64,000 nucleotides of DNA from JBGSUZ01 sp964404895 (GTDB taxonomy: Bacteria; Bacillota; Clostridia; Peptostreptococcales; Acidaminobacteraceae): positions 348,672 to 412,671 of the forward strand of contig CAYOLV010000003.1 of assembly GCA_964404895.1 (NCBI GenBank), given 5' to 3'. The notes under the pieces were generated by a model. That model did not search any database and was not told where the DNA came from. It saw only the letters and a program-made list of their open reading frames with translations. Below are positions 1 to 8,535 of the stretch, one piece after another. The stretch's first letter is position 1, and every line of letters begins with the position of its first letter. A program made the translations under genes and the position numbers.

Positions 1-234
1 TATTATTTTTCACTCATTAACCATACCACATTTAGGACGGTTTGTGCAGACAAAGGCGGTGACTATGCGGTTTTCGAGATAATTTCATGAATTTTCACTA
101 AATAAATAATTTTTATGTATACTTTTGCATACATGCACACAAAATTGTTACGATTATGTAATATCAGCTCGTCACAAGATTAACAAATTCAAAAACTCAC
201 AAAAATACTCAAGGGCTCTTTGTAATAAAGATAC
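1..234. other. Left-edge non-coding stretch
   Basis: I see no credible reading frame here. The stretch is AT-rich and holds the 14-base motif TTTGCATACATGCA at 124-137. That motif differs by one base from one in the hydrogenase promoter at 32071-32084. It may belong to the regulatory region of a gene lying to the left of the window. Confidence 0.5.
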
Positions 235-263
235 AAAAAAACCCTCGTATTTTAAACGAGGGC
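235..263 (-). terminator. Rho-independent terminator after wecB
   Basis: CCCTCGT (242-248) pairs with ACGAGGG (256-262). Read on the minus strand, the stem is followed by a run of seven T. It lies about 50 bases after the wecB stop and closes the tagO-wecB unit. Confidence 0.85.
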
Positions 264-310
264 TTTCAAATTATTGTCAGTTTAGGCTGAATGTCAGCTA
301 ACTTTCAATT

Positions 311-1432
311 TTATTTATCGAAATATGACTTAATGATTTCGGTAATTCTCTTGGAAGTTTTCCCATCTCCGTAAGGATTAACCGCATTTGCCATTTTGTC
401 ATAAGCCCCGTTGTCGCTGAGCAGCTCAGCTGTCATGTCATAAATTGTGTTTTCCTCTATCCCTGCCAATAGCACGGTTCCGGCTTCTACCGCTTCAGGC
501 CTTTCGGTCTCTTTGCGTAGTACCAAAACAGGTTTCCCAAGAGCTGGTGCCTCTTCTTGGATCCCACCTGAATCTGTCAGAATAATATCTGCCTTCGCCA
601 TTAAGTTGGCAAAAGGTTCATATTCTAGAGGTTCAATCAAATGTATGCGCTGTTTGCCGCCCAAATACTCTTGGGCCAATTCCCGAACTTTTGGATTCTT
701 GTGCATCGGGAAGATCAATTCCACATCTTCAAAGTCATCTACGATTCTACTCACCGCGGAGAAAATGCTCCTCATGGGTTCGCCTAGATTTTCCCTTCGA
801 TGAGCTGTTAATAAAATCACTCTTCTATTTTCATAGTCGATTCGGTTAAGACTTTCATCTTCAAAGACATACTCCTCTTTGATTACCTGAATCAGTGCAT
901 CAATAACCGTATTTCCCACTTGATAAATGCTTTTTTCGTCAATTCCTTCACGAAGTAAGTTGTTCACATTGCTCACTGTTGGGGAGAAATGTAAATTTGC
1001 CATTCTTCCTGTCAAACTTCTGTTCAATTCTTCAGGGAAGGGGGAGTATAAATCATAACTTCTGAGGCCTGCTTCTACATGACCCACTTTAGTGTGGTTG
1101 TAAAATGACGCTAAGGAAGCCGCAAATGTGGTCGTCGTATCTCCGTGAACCAAAACAATGTCTGGCCTTACTTCATGAATAACACCTTCAAGTCCTTTCA
1201 AGATCCTGCAAGTGATGTCGCTGAGTGTTTGTCCGTGCTGCATGATATCCAAATCGTAATCTGGCTTGATTTGGAACAAATCCAGGACTTGATCTAACAT
1301 TTCTCTGTGCTGTGCTGTGACACAGACAATGGATTCTATGGCATCATCGGCTTCAAGGGCTTTGACAACAGGAGCCATTTTTATAGCTTCTGGTCGCGTT
1401 CCAAAGACCGACATGACTTTGATTTGCTTCAT
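311..1432 (-). CDS. wecB: UDP-N-acetylglucosamine 2-epimerase (non-hydrolysing)
   Basis: This 373-residue protein interconverts UDP-GlcNAc and UDP-ManNAc in the cytoplasm, supplying ManNAc for wall teichoic acid linkage units or other surface glycans. The family motifs are visible: GTRPEAIKM at residues 11-19, HGDTTTTFAAS, VGHVEAGLRS, PFPEELNRS, LLTAHRRENLG, and near the C-terminus TDSGGIQEEA followed by RPEAVEAGT. The length is typical. The ATG start overlaps the tagO stop by four bases (ATGA) and has GGAGG seven bases upstream, so translation is probably coupled to tagO. The pairing with a polyprenyl-phosphate sugar transferase supports a surface-polymer role. Confidence 0.95.
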   Translation of the reverse strand: MKQIKVMSVFGTRPEAIKMAPVVKALEADDAIESIVCVTAQHREMLDQVLDLFQIKPDYDLDIMQHGQTLSDITCRILKGLEGVIHEVRPDIVLVHGDTTTTFAASLASFYNHTKVGHVEAGLRSYDLYSPFPEELNRSLTGRMANLHFSPTVSNVNNLLREGIDEKSIYQVGNTVIDALIQVIKEEYVFEDESLNRIDYENRRVILLTAHRRENLGEPMRSIFSAVSRIVDDFEDVELIFPMHKNPKVRELAQEYLGGKQRIHLIEPLEYEPFANLMAKADIILTDSGGIQEEAPALGKPVLVLRKETERPEAVEAGTVLLAGIEENTIYDMTAELLSDNGAYDKMANAVNPYGDGKTSKRITEIIKSYFDK

Positions 1433-2505
1433 TTGGGGTCCTCCTGCTCTTTATGATCGACTTCTGTATGTTCAACTTCTTTCGTCTCGTCTGTTTTTTC
1501 AATAGTGCGGTTTATCGGGATTAAAATCAGCATGGCTGCTGAGAAAATCGTTATGGTCATGACAAAGAAATTGCCTTGAATCAATAATATTGCACTGACT
1601 CCGAAGAGAGCACTGATGAGGTACATCATCATCACGGCAGTCTTTTGGTCGAAGCCCAGTTTTAAAAATCGATGGTGCAAGTGCCCTTTATCCGCTTCCA
1701 TAATGGGTCTTTTATTGACCATCCTTCTTAAAATGGCAAAGGAAGTATCAAAGATTGGCACGCCCAGTGCCATGATCGGCGCTGCAAAGACGATAAAGGT
1801 CGCCCCTTTAATTGAGCCGTCTATGGAGGTTGCCGCTAGAATAAAGCCTAAAAACAGAGAGCCCGTGTCTCCCATAAAAATCTTGGCTGGGTTTAAATTA
1901 TAGGGCAAGAAGCCTGCACAAGCCCCCACAATAGCCAAGGTAACCAGCGCCGTCTCCGTTCTGCCGTTAATGATGGCAACGTAAGCAAGGGAACCTGCCG
2001 CAATGGTGGATATCCCCGCTGCTAACCCGTCCAATCCATCAATCAAATTGACCGTATTGGTAATGCCTACAATCCAAAAGATAGTCATTGGAAGACTCAT
2101 AAAGCCCATATCAATCATTTCAGAAGGTCGAATGTAGTTGGTTAAAAAATCGATTCGGATTCCGCTGTAAAAGAGAATTGCTGCCGCTAATATTTGGGCT
2201 GCCAACTTCACTTTTGCAGAAATCGGTTTTAAATCGTCTATGACCCCCGCCGCAATAATGACCAGAGAGCCCAGAACAAGACCCATTTCCTTTACGCCGG
2301 ACATACTGTTCAAACTCAGATAGGTGACCATAAAAGCCACATAAATGGCTAGTCCGCCTAGTCTTGGAATTGGTGTCTTATGAACGCGCCGATTGTCCTT
2401 AGGTACGTCAATGGCACCAATTCGATGAGCCAACTTGATGACCAACGGTGTCATCGAGTAACTGATGGCCGCCGCAATGACGATCGGTAATATAATACTA
2501 TACAA
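1429..2505 (-). CDS. tagO: Undecaprenyl-phosphate GlcNAc-1-phosphate transferase (TagO/WecA family)
   Basis: This polytopic membrane enzyme transfers GlcNAc-1-phosphate from UDP-GlcNAc to undecaprenyl phosphate, the first step of teichoic acid or other lipid-linked glycan synthesis. Hydrophobic helices run through the whole chain. Family motifs include RRVHKTPIPRLGG near the N-terminus, the loops around VIDDLKP and NLIDGLDGLAAG, FMGDTGSLFLG, and the cytoplasmic HLHHR near the C-terminus. The frame is open to a TTG at 2541, but I prefer the TTG at 2505. It is preceded by AGGGGTG at good spacing and gives a protein starting directly at the first membrane helix. wecB follows with a four-base overlap. 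Confidence 0.9.
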   Translation of the reverse strand: MYSIILPIVIAAAISYSMTPLVIKLAHRIGAIDVPKDNRRVHKTPIPRLGGLAIYVAFMVTYLSLNSMSGVKEMGLVLGSLVIIAAGVIDDLKPISAKVKLAAQILAAAILFYSGIRIDFLTNYIRPSEMIDMGFMSLPMTIFWIVGITNTVNLIDGLDGLAAGISTIAAGSLAYVAIINGRTETALVTLAIVGACAGFLPYNLNPAKIFMGDTGSLFLGFILAATSIDGSIKGATFIVFAAPIMALGVPIFDTSFAILRRMVNKRPIMEADKGHLHHRFLKLGFDQKTAVMMMYLISALFGVSAILLIQGNFFVMTITIFSAAMLILIPINRTIEKTDETKEVEHTEVDHKEQEDPK

Positions 2506-2586
2506 GGCATGCACCCCTATTCTTATGTTTAATAATTGCAATTGCCTGAAATTCCCACGAGGCGCAGGAAGTCAAGCTACATATTG

Positions 2587-2614
2587 ATTTTACCATGTAT
2601 GACGCAATTATCAA
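2587..2614 (-). promoter_or_regulatory. Candidate promoter for tagO-wecB
   Basis: On the minus strand, TTGATA (2609-2614) and TAAAAT (2587-2592) are separated by 16 bases. The leader would be about 75 bases to the preferred TTG start of tagO. Confidence 0.5.
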
Positions 2615-2671
2615 TACACGAATAAGAATTGTAAACTTTTAGTAGCCAGCTATATAAAGGAACTTATATGT

Positions 2672-3157
2672 TTAGTAGCCTAATTGTTCCACTAAAGAAT
2701 CATCATTTTCAATCCACTGACTCACTCTAATTTCACGGTATTGGTCTTCAGGATCTCTTACGAAAACCCTCTCAATACCTGCATTAATAATGAGTCTCTT
2801 ACACATGGCGCAAGAATTGGCTTCCTTGACCAGTTCTCTGGTATCAAATTCTTCGCCGACCAAATAGAGGTCTGCTCCAATCATATCTCGTCTAGAAGCT
2901 GAAATAATAGCATTGGCCTCAGCATGGACCGATCGGCAAATTTCATAACGTTCCCCTCTTGGTACATTTCTGCGGCTCCGTTCACAGAAGCCTAAATCCA
3001 TGCAGTTTTCTCTGCCTCTCGGCGCTCCGGTGTAACCCGTCGCAATGATCTCGTCGTTTTTTACAATGATGGCTCCAAAATTTCTACGAATACAGGTGCC
3101 TCGTTTCAGAACGGTTTGTGCTATATCTAAATAGTAGTTAATCTTATCTCTTCTCAC
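2672..3157 (-). CDS. comEB: dCMP deaminase family protein (ComEB-like)
   Basis: This is a 161-residue zinc-dependent deaminase, most likely converting dCMP to dUMP for dTMP synthesis. The zinc and catalytic motif HAEANAI lies at about residues 78-84, and the second zinc motif CAMC lies near residue 117. GYTGAPRGRENCMD is typical of the dCMP deaminase/ComEB group. The start is GTG, with GAGGAGA nine bases upstream. It sits after upp in a run of nucleotide-salvage genes (tdk, upp), separated from upp by a terminator, so it may have its own promoter. Confidence 0.9.
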   Translation of the reverse strand: MRRDKINYYLDIAQTVLKRGTCIRRNFGAIIVKNDEIIATGYTGAPRGRENCMDLGFCERSRRNVPRGERYEICRSVHAEANAIISASRRDMIGADLYLVGEEFDTRELVKEANSCAMCKRLIINAGIERVFVRDPEDQYREIRVSQWIENDDSLVEQLGY

Positions 3158-3218
3158 TTGAATGCATCTCCTCGGCAGATTTATTTAGATTCATTTTATC
3201 AAAAGAATAGATAAAAGC

Positions 3219-3250
3219 AAAAAAAAGAACCAAGTCTCCTTGATTCTTTT
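3219..3250 (-). terminator. Terminator after upp
   Basis: On the minus strand, AAGAATCAAG, a GAGA loop and CTTGGTTCTT form a stem followed by a T run. It sits just after the upp stop at 3257. Confidence 0.85.
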
Positions 3251-3256
3251 GATTTA

Positions 3257-3886
3257 TTATTTTGTACCGAACAATCTATCCCCTGCATCTCCAAGACCTG
3301 GAATGATATAGGCATGATCGTTGAGTTTTTCGTCGATAGAAGCCACGTAGATGTCTACGTCCGGGTGTTCCGCGTGGATAGCTTCAATCCCTTCTGGGCA
3401 AGAAATAATCGCACAGAACTTAATATTTTTAGCGCCTCTCTCTTTTAAGAAACGAATCGCCGCTTTAGCAGAACCACCTGTAGCAAGCATTGGATCAAGA
3501 ACTAAAAGTTCTCTTTCTTCAACGTCTGAAGGTAATTTGCAGTAGTATTCAACCGGTTCAAGGGTTTCAGGATCTCTGTAAAGACCTACGTGTCCTACTT
3601 TTGCCGCAGGAAGGAGTTCCAAGAAGCCGTCTACCATACCAAGACCCGCTCTGAGAATTGGTACTAAGCCCAATTTTCTGCCTGCAAGGACTTTTGATTT
3701 TGTTTTACAGATTGGCGTTTCAACTTCCACTTCTTCAAGAGGCAATCCTCTTGTCACTTCATATGCCATCAACATGGACACTTCTCTAATCAATGCTCTA
3801 AATTCTTTCGAACCCGTATTTTTGTCCCTAATCAAGGTCAACTTGTGTTGGATCAACGGGTGGTTCATCTCGTAAACTCTTCTCAT
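3257..3886 (-). CDS. upp: Uracil phosphoribosyltransferase
   Basis: The enzyme makes UMP from uracil and PRPP (pyrimidine salvage, cytoplasm). It has 209 residues, the usual family length. The PRPP-binding loop LDPMLATGGSA is present, and the C-terminal uracil-binding end GLGDAGDRLFGTK is intact. The ATG at 3886 is preceded by AGGAG at seven-base spacing; a later in-frame ATG (residue 7) lacks a comparable site. It lies 21 bases downstream of rpiB and is probably co-transcribed with it, ending at the terminator at 3219-3250. Confidence 0.96.
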   Translation of the reverse strand: MRRVYEMNHPLIQHKLTLIRDKNTGSKEFRALIREVSMLMAYEVTRGLPLEEVEVETPICKTKSKVLAGRKLGLVPILRAGLGMVDGFLELLPAAKVGHVGLYRDPETLEPVEYYCKLPSDVEERELLVLDPMLATGGSAKAAIRFLKERGAKNIKFCAIISCPEGIEAIHAEHPDVDIYVASIDEKLNDHAYIIPGLGDAGDRLFGTK

Positions 3887-3907
3887 GGAAAGTCTCCTCT
3901 CGAACGA

Positions 3908-4357
3908 CTACTTAAAGTTTTTGTCTTCAGTTGCTTTAATCAAATCTACTCTATTGGCGTGTCTGCCACCTTCAAAAGAGGTATTGAGCCAAGTTTCAAC
4001 GATTTTAAGCGCAAGGCCTTTGCCGACGACTCTCTCCCCTAAACTGAGGATGTTGGCGTCGTTATGAGCTCTTGTCATTTCAGCGCTAAAGGTATCTGAG
4101 CAGACAACCGCTCTGGCGCCTTTAACTTTATTGGCAGCAAGGGCAATGCCTTGACCAGTTCCACAGACGATGATGCCTTTTTCAAACATACCGCTGACCA
4201 CTGCTTCAGCAACCGCCACCCCGTATTTAGGATAGTCGCAGGACTCATTTGTGTGTGTCCCGAAATCTTCTACTTCGTGTCCTTGACCTTTTAAATAGGC
4301 AAGTACTTCTTTCTTTAGTTCGAGACCACCGTGGTCACAACCAACTGCAATTTTCAT
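3908..4357 (-). CDS. rpiB: Ribose-5-phosphate isomerase B
   Basis: The enzyme interconverts ribose-5-phosphate and ribulose-5-phosphate (pentose phosphate pathway). It has about 149 residues of the RpiB/LacAB fold. N-terminal GCDHGG, the active-site stretch CGTGQGIALAANK with its catalytic Cys, and the SDTFSAEMTRAHNDAN segment are visible. The frame is open to a GTG at 4360, but that is only two bases from GGAGGTG, so the ATG at 4357 is the likely start. The rpiB-upp neighbourhood downstream of tsaC and prfA is conserved in Firmicutes. Confidence 0.95.
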   Translation of the reverse strand: MKIAVGCDHGGLELKKEVLAYLKGQGHEVEDFGTHTNESCDYPKYGVAVAEAVVSGMFEKGIIVCGTGQGIALAANKVKGARAVVCSDTFSAEMTRAHNDANILSLGERVVGKGLALKIVETWLNTSFEGGRHANRVDLIKATEDKNFK

Positions 4358-4411
4358 CACGACACCTCCATAACCAATATTTAAACCTTAAACATTATAC
4401 ATAAAAGACCC

Positions 4412-6493
4412 TTAGGAATCAAGGTGAATTATTTTGTGTCCCGCAGCTTTGATTAATCGGTTCATAATGGCTTTACCAATGCCCTTTTCTTCAAAAGCCA
4501 CTGCAAACACTACATCCACCTCAAGTCGATCAAAATCTCTCAGGGTTTTGAAAAGTAAATTGGCCCCTTCTTCAGGGTGGCTCAGCGAACCGATGGATAA
4601 GACTGCAGCCCCTTCAAAGTCCATACCGATTTCATCTACTGTCATTACACCTGGTCTTTTACCCTCTTTAATGGCTTCCTGAACTCTTTTTTTAATTTCT
4701 GTTTTAACTTGCTCAACTTCACCTGAAAAAACGGTCACATCTGCTTCTGGTGAGTAATGGGTATATTTCATGCCCGGAGATCTTGGCTGTTCATCTTTTG
4801 AGAGCTGCTTATTGAGTTTTTCATCGTACCGGCCACAGCCAACAACAGCTTGAATAGCTTCAAGGGTCACACCGCCCGGTCTTAAGACGACAGGTTCATC
4901 TCCCGTTAAGTCTACCACCGTGGACTCAAGGCCTATCGCCGCATCTTCGCCATAGACAATTACAGCTACCCGCCCATTTAAGTCGGCCACAACATCTTCC
5001 CCACAAGTGGGACTGGGCTTGCCAGACAAATTAGCGCTAGGTGCCGCCACAGGGCACTTTGCCATTTCAATGAGCTTTCTTGCAACAGGATGGCTAGGCA
5101 TACGCACAGCTACCGTCTGAAGTCCAACTGTGACTGCATCCGGTACAGCGTCTGACTTAGGCAAAATCAGAGTCAGTGCTCCTGGCCAAAAGGCTTCAAT
5201 CAACTTCTCGGCATGAGGGGTCACTTGAGTAACCAAAGGTTCAAGTTCACTTCGCTCAACGATATGAACAATTAGAGGATTGTCCGAAGGTCTTCCCTTG
5301 GCCTTAAAAATTTTTGCCACCGCTAAAGGATCAAGGGCATTGGCGCCGATGCCGTAAACCGTCTCCGTTGGAAATGCAACAGTTTCTCCCTCTTGAAGAG
5401 CTTTTGCCGCAGGAAGGAGTTTTTCTTCGAGCACTTCCGACTCCAGTCCTTTAATATGAATGATTGTCGTCCAAAGTTGCTCACTTTGCCATTTTTGAAG
5501 CATCTCTGCAGTCTCCTGAATAGAAGTAATCTCATGGCTGATATCATAAGTCACGTGCCTAGAAGCGTGTTTATATTTAGGGTCGTAATATTCTAACATT
5601 AAAATCTCAGCGACTTCTTCCAGTTCACCTTTTCTCAAGATTTCTTGAAGATAGTCAACGCGATCATGTCCCATCATTTTTCTGAACCCGTTGAGAATAT
5701 CTATCATTTCAACGACGTAGGACTGATCTACGCAATATTCTTTAATCAAAACTTGCTTTCTAAACTCAATAGATGCGGTCAAGTCAATATGTCTGCCCCT
5801 CTTCATAGCTTCGAAGAAAGGTTCTGGTAAAGTATTTCTGCCAAGACGCTTGCTCTCCGCCTCTAAAAATACGGGCTGACCTTGGGCACTTAGAAGTTTT
5901 TCTAGGAGAAGGTGTTCAAATTCTCTCTGATTAGGCTGTTCAGGAAGACCAATGCGTCCGAGCATGGACCCTCTGTGTTCACTAATGCCTTCAATATCAA
6001 TAATATGACTTCCGCGGCTTTCCAGTTCTTTCAATACTTCCGTCTTCCCAATACCAGTCATGCCGTGCAGCACTACCATTTGAGCTGTTTCGCAAGCTTT
6101 TTGGGTTTCTTCAATAATCACCTGTCGGTAAGCTTTGTAGCCCCCTTCAAGTCTGCCCAGTTCATGTCCTAAATTGCTTAGAAGATTTTTAAGAGTCTGG
6201 CTTCGCATGCCACCTCTGGCGCAAAACATGACCATGGGTTTGCCTTCAGCTTCAACTTTTAAAAATGTCTCATATATTTCTGGGAGTCTTGCTGCTACAA
6301 ATTTCATTGCAGCGCGTTTGGCTTCCCCCTGACCTTTTTGCTTATAAATCGTACCGACGGTCTCGTAGGCTTCATCTAAAAATAACGGGATATTCACTGC
6401 TCCTGGTATTGTGCCTGTTCGAAACTCTCGGGGCGACCGTATATCGATCCACTGGATGTTCTTCATGTCGAGCTTATATTGAATTGTCACCAT
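4412..6493 (-). CDS. Fusion: tRNA 2-selenouridine synthase (SelU/MnmH) plus threonylcarbamoyl-AMP synthase (TsaC/Sua5)
   Basis: This single 693-residue frame joins two tRNA-modification enzymes. Residues 1-125 form a rhodanese domain with the catalytic Cys91 in FCARGGMRS. Residues about 138-340 are the SelU P-loop domain with Walker A GMTGIGKT at 144-151; SelU swaps sulphur for selenium in 2-thiouridine at tRNA wobble position 34. Residues about 350-693 are a complete Sua5/YwlC-type TsaC: FPTETVYGIGANA, the KAKGRPSDNPL motif near 400, SPGMKYTHYSPEA near 570, and the C-terminal Sua5 domain. This half makes the TC-AMP used for t6A37. TsaC normally occupies this slot alone, between prfA/prmC and rpiB/upp. 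The ATG has AGGGGGT upstream. I see no internal stop or obvious second start site at the junction. Confidence 0.88.
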   Translation of the reverse strand: MVTIQYKLDMKNIQWIDIRSPREFRTGTIPGAVNIPLFLDEAYETVGTIYKQKGQGEAKRAAMKFVAARLPEIYETFLKVEAEGKPMVMFCARGGMRSQTLKNLLSNLGHELGRLEGGYKAYRQVIIEETQKACETAQMVVLHGMTGIGKTEVLKELESRGSHIIDIEGISEHRGSMLGRIGLPEQPNQREFEHLLLEKLLSAQGQPVFLEAESKRLGRNTLPEPFFEAMKRGRHIDLTASIEFRKQVLIKEYCVDQSYVVEMIDILNGFRKMMGHDRVDYLQEILRKGELEEVAEILMLEYYDPKYKHASRHVTYDISHEITSIQETAEMLQKWQSEQLWTTIIHIKGLESEVLEEKLLPAAKALQEGETVAFPTETVYGIGANALDPLAVAKIFKAKGRPSDNPLIVHIVERSELEPLVTQVTPHAEKLIEAFWPGALTLILPKSDAVPDAVTVGLQTVAVRMPSHPVARKLIEMAKCPVAAPSANLSGKPSPTCGEDVVADLNGRVAVIVYGEDAAIGLESTVVDLTGDEPVVLRPGGVTLEAIQAVVGCGRYDEKLNKQLSKDEQPRSPGMKYTHYSPEADVTVFSGEVEQVKTEIKKRVQEAIKEGKRPGVMTVDEIGMDFEGAAVLSIGSLSHPEEGANLLFKTLRDFDRLEVDVVFAVAFEEKGIGKAIMNRLIKAAGHKIIHLDS

Positions 6494-6542
6494 GCTACCC
6501 CCTCTATTTTCATTGTTCTTTACTCATTCTTAAAAAACTCAA

Positions 6543-6575
6543 AAGAAACCCCTTCAAATGATTTCGAAGGGGTTG
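6543..6575 (-). terminator. Terminator after prfA
   Basis: On the minus strand, AACCCCTTC, a ten-base loop and GAAGGGGTT form a stem followed by TCTTTT. It separates prmC-prfA from the downstream selU-tsaC gene. Confidence 0.85.
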
Positions 6576-6582
6576 ACTGAGC

Positions 6583-7653
6583 CTATTCTTCCATTGATTT
6601 AAGTGCTTCTGCCTGATAATACGTGATGACAGCATCTAGCATTTCATCGATTTCGCCATCCATAAATGCATCTATTTTGTAGACAGTCATGCCGATTCTA
6701 TGATCTGTAATTCTTCCCTGTGGGAAGTTATACGTTCTAATTTTGGCACTGCGATCCCCTGATCCAACTTGGCTTCTGCGATCTTCTGCAATCCCTGCAT
6801 TTCTCTCATCCAGTTCTTTTTCATAAAGTCTGGCTTTCAAGACTTGGAGGGCTTTTTCCTTATTGGATAACTGAGATTTACCGTCCTGACAGGAAACCAC
6901 CATGCCTGTAGGCATATGAGTGACACGAACAGCTGAGTCTGTTGTATTAACCGACTGACCGCCGTTGCCCGAAGAACGGAATACGTCTACTCGAATGTCG
7001 TTCATGTTTAAGTTGACTTCAACATCTTCTGCTTCCGGAAGTACAGCAACTGTTGCTGTAGAAGTATGGATACGACCCGAAGATTCTGTTGCTGGTACAC
7101 GTTGAACCCTGTGAACGCCAGACTCAAATTTAAGCACAGAGTAAACCCCTTGCCCTTTGATCATGACAGAAGCTTCTTTGATGCCGCCAACCCCAGTATC
7201 TGAAGTGTTCATCATTTCGATTTTCCATCTTCTGCGTTCTGCGTAACGTGTGTATAATCTGAGGAGTTCCGCCGCAAACAGACCTGCTTCATCGCCGCCT
7301 GCTCCAGCTCGAATTTCCAAAATAACGTTTTTATCATCGTTAGGGTCTTTTGGCAATAATAATTTTTTTAACTCAACTGCCAATTCATCTACACGTGTTT
7401 CCAATTCTGGAAGCTCCATTTTAGCAAGTTCTCGGAGGTCTTCATCACTGCTTTGTTCAAGAATTTCCTTCATTTCAGCAATAGATGCTTTAGATTGCTT
7501 GTATTCTTTATACGCTTCAACAATCGGCGTCAATTCCGAATGCTCTTTCATTAATTTTTGCCAGAGTTTTTGATCATTAATAACTTCAGGGTCAGCTACT
7601 TTTTGAGCTAAGTCCAAATAGCGACCTTCTATAAATTCAAGTTTATCAAACAT
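6583..7653 (-). CDS. prfA: Peptide chain release factor 1
   Basis: RF1 recognises UAA and UAG and triggers peptide release on the ribosome. It has 356 residues, normal for the family. The codon-recognition tripeptide PAT lies in RVPATESSG, and the catalytic GGQ lies in SGNGGQSVN; the Gln is the target of PrmC, encoded directly upstream. The ATG is preceded by GAGGTG. The prmC-prfA gap is only 13 bases, so the pair is co-transcribed. Confidence 0.97.
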   Translation of the reverse strand: MFDKLEFIEGRYLDLAQKVADPEVINDQKLWQKLMKEHSELTPIVEAYKEYKQSKASIAEMKEILEQSSDEDLRELAKMELPELETRVDELAVELKKLLLPKDPNDDKNVILEIRAGAGGDEAGLFAAELLRLYTRYAERRRWKIEMMNTSDTGVGGIKEASVMIKGQGVYSVLKFESGVHRVQRVPATESSGRIHTSTATVAVLPEAEDVEVNLNMNDIRVDVFRSSGNGGQSVNTTDSAVRVTHMPTGMVVSCQDGKSQLSNKEKALQVLKARLYEKELDERNAGIAEDRRSQVGSGDRSAKIRTYNFPQGRITDHRIGMTVYKIDAFMDGEIDEMLDAVITYYQAEALKSMEE

Positions 7654-7666
7654 ATTTACACCTCAT

Positions 7667-8533
7667 TCACTTTTTATGAGCGCCTACAATTCGCTTAATA
7701 CCTTGTAAGTCCCGATAGCATTGTATGTCTTCATATGCGCCATCGTCAAGGAAAAGTTGCACTACTGCATCCGCTTGGTCATGACCTACTTCAAACAGCA
7801 TCCATGCTCCTGCCTTCATTTTACCTTTTGCTATGCTGACTAATTTTCTATAATAATCCAGTCCATCTTCGCCGCCGTCCAGAGCTGTTCGAGGCTCATG
7901 GCATCTTACTTCGACTTGGAGGTCTTCAATGTCTTGACTTGGAATATAGGGTGGATTGGAGACAATTAAGTCTTGACTGTCTTCTGACAAATCTTCCAAA
8001 TAGTCAAACATATCCCCATGAACCGCTGAAAAATTCTTTCTAGAATCTCCGTCTAATAAACGATCCGCATTGCGAACGGTCATTACCAGTGCCCCTGCAG
8101 ACAAGTCCACACAAGTCACTTTTGACCTTGGCAAATGATGGGCAATACTCACGCCTATAGCACCGCTTCCTGAACCCAGATCTGAAACCACAAGAGGAAG
8201 GGCATCTGCTTTATAATGTTCTATAATCAGTTCTACCAGACATTCTGTATCGCTTCTGGGAATCAATACCGCAGGTGTCACTTCAAATTCAAGACCCATA
8301 AATTCCTGAGTCCCTATAATATATTGAAGAGGTTCACCACTTAAGCGTCTGCCAATGGCTTCTAAAAGGCGAGTCTCAGCCTCTTTTTCTAAAGTGTTGC
8401 CACCATTCATAATCAAATAGAGTCTATTTTCATTTAATATCCATTCTAACAGCCACTGGGTTTCCAGTTGAGGAATAGGCGTAATGCCCTCCAACGCTTG
8501 GCTGCCATAGGAAAGTGCTTCCTGAATTAACAT
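7667..8533 (-). CDS. prmC: Release factor glutamine methyltransferase
   Basis: This 288-residue SAM-dependent enzyme N5-methylates the Gln of the GGQ motif in release factors. It has an N-terminal helical domain (about 1-85), then a Rossmann methyltransferase fold with DLGSGSGAIG for SAM binding and the diagnostic NPPYIPS catalytic motif that holds the Gln side chain. The partner prfA follows immediately, and the DUF1385 gene lies 2 bases upstream. Confidence 0.95.
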   Translation of the reverse strand: MLIQEALSYGSQALEGITPIPQLETQWLLEWILNENRLYLIMNGGNTLEKEAETRLLEAIGRRLSGEPLQYIIGTQEFMGLEFEVTPAVLIPRSDTECLVELIIEHYKADALPLVVSDLGSGSGAIGVSIAHHLPRSKVTCVDLSAGALVMTVRNADRLLDGDSRKNFSAVHGDMFDYLEDLSEDSQDLIVSNPPYIPSQDIEDLQVEVRCHEPRTALDGGEDGLDYYRKLVSIAKGKMKAGAWMLFEVGHDQADAVVQLFLDDGAYEDIQCYRDLQGIKRIVGAHKK

Positions 8534-8535
8534 CG

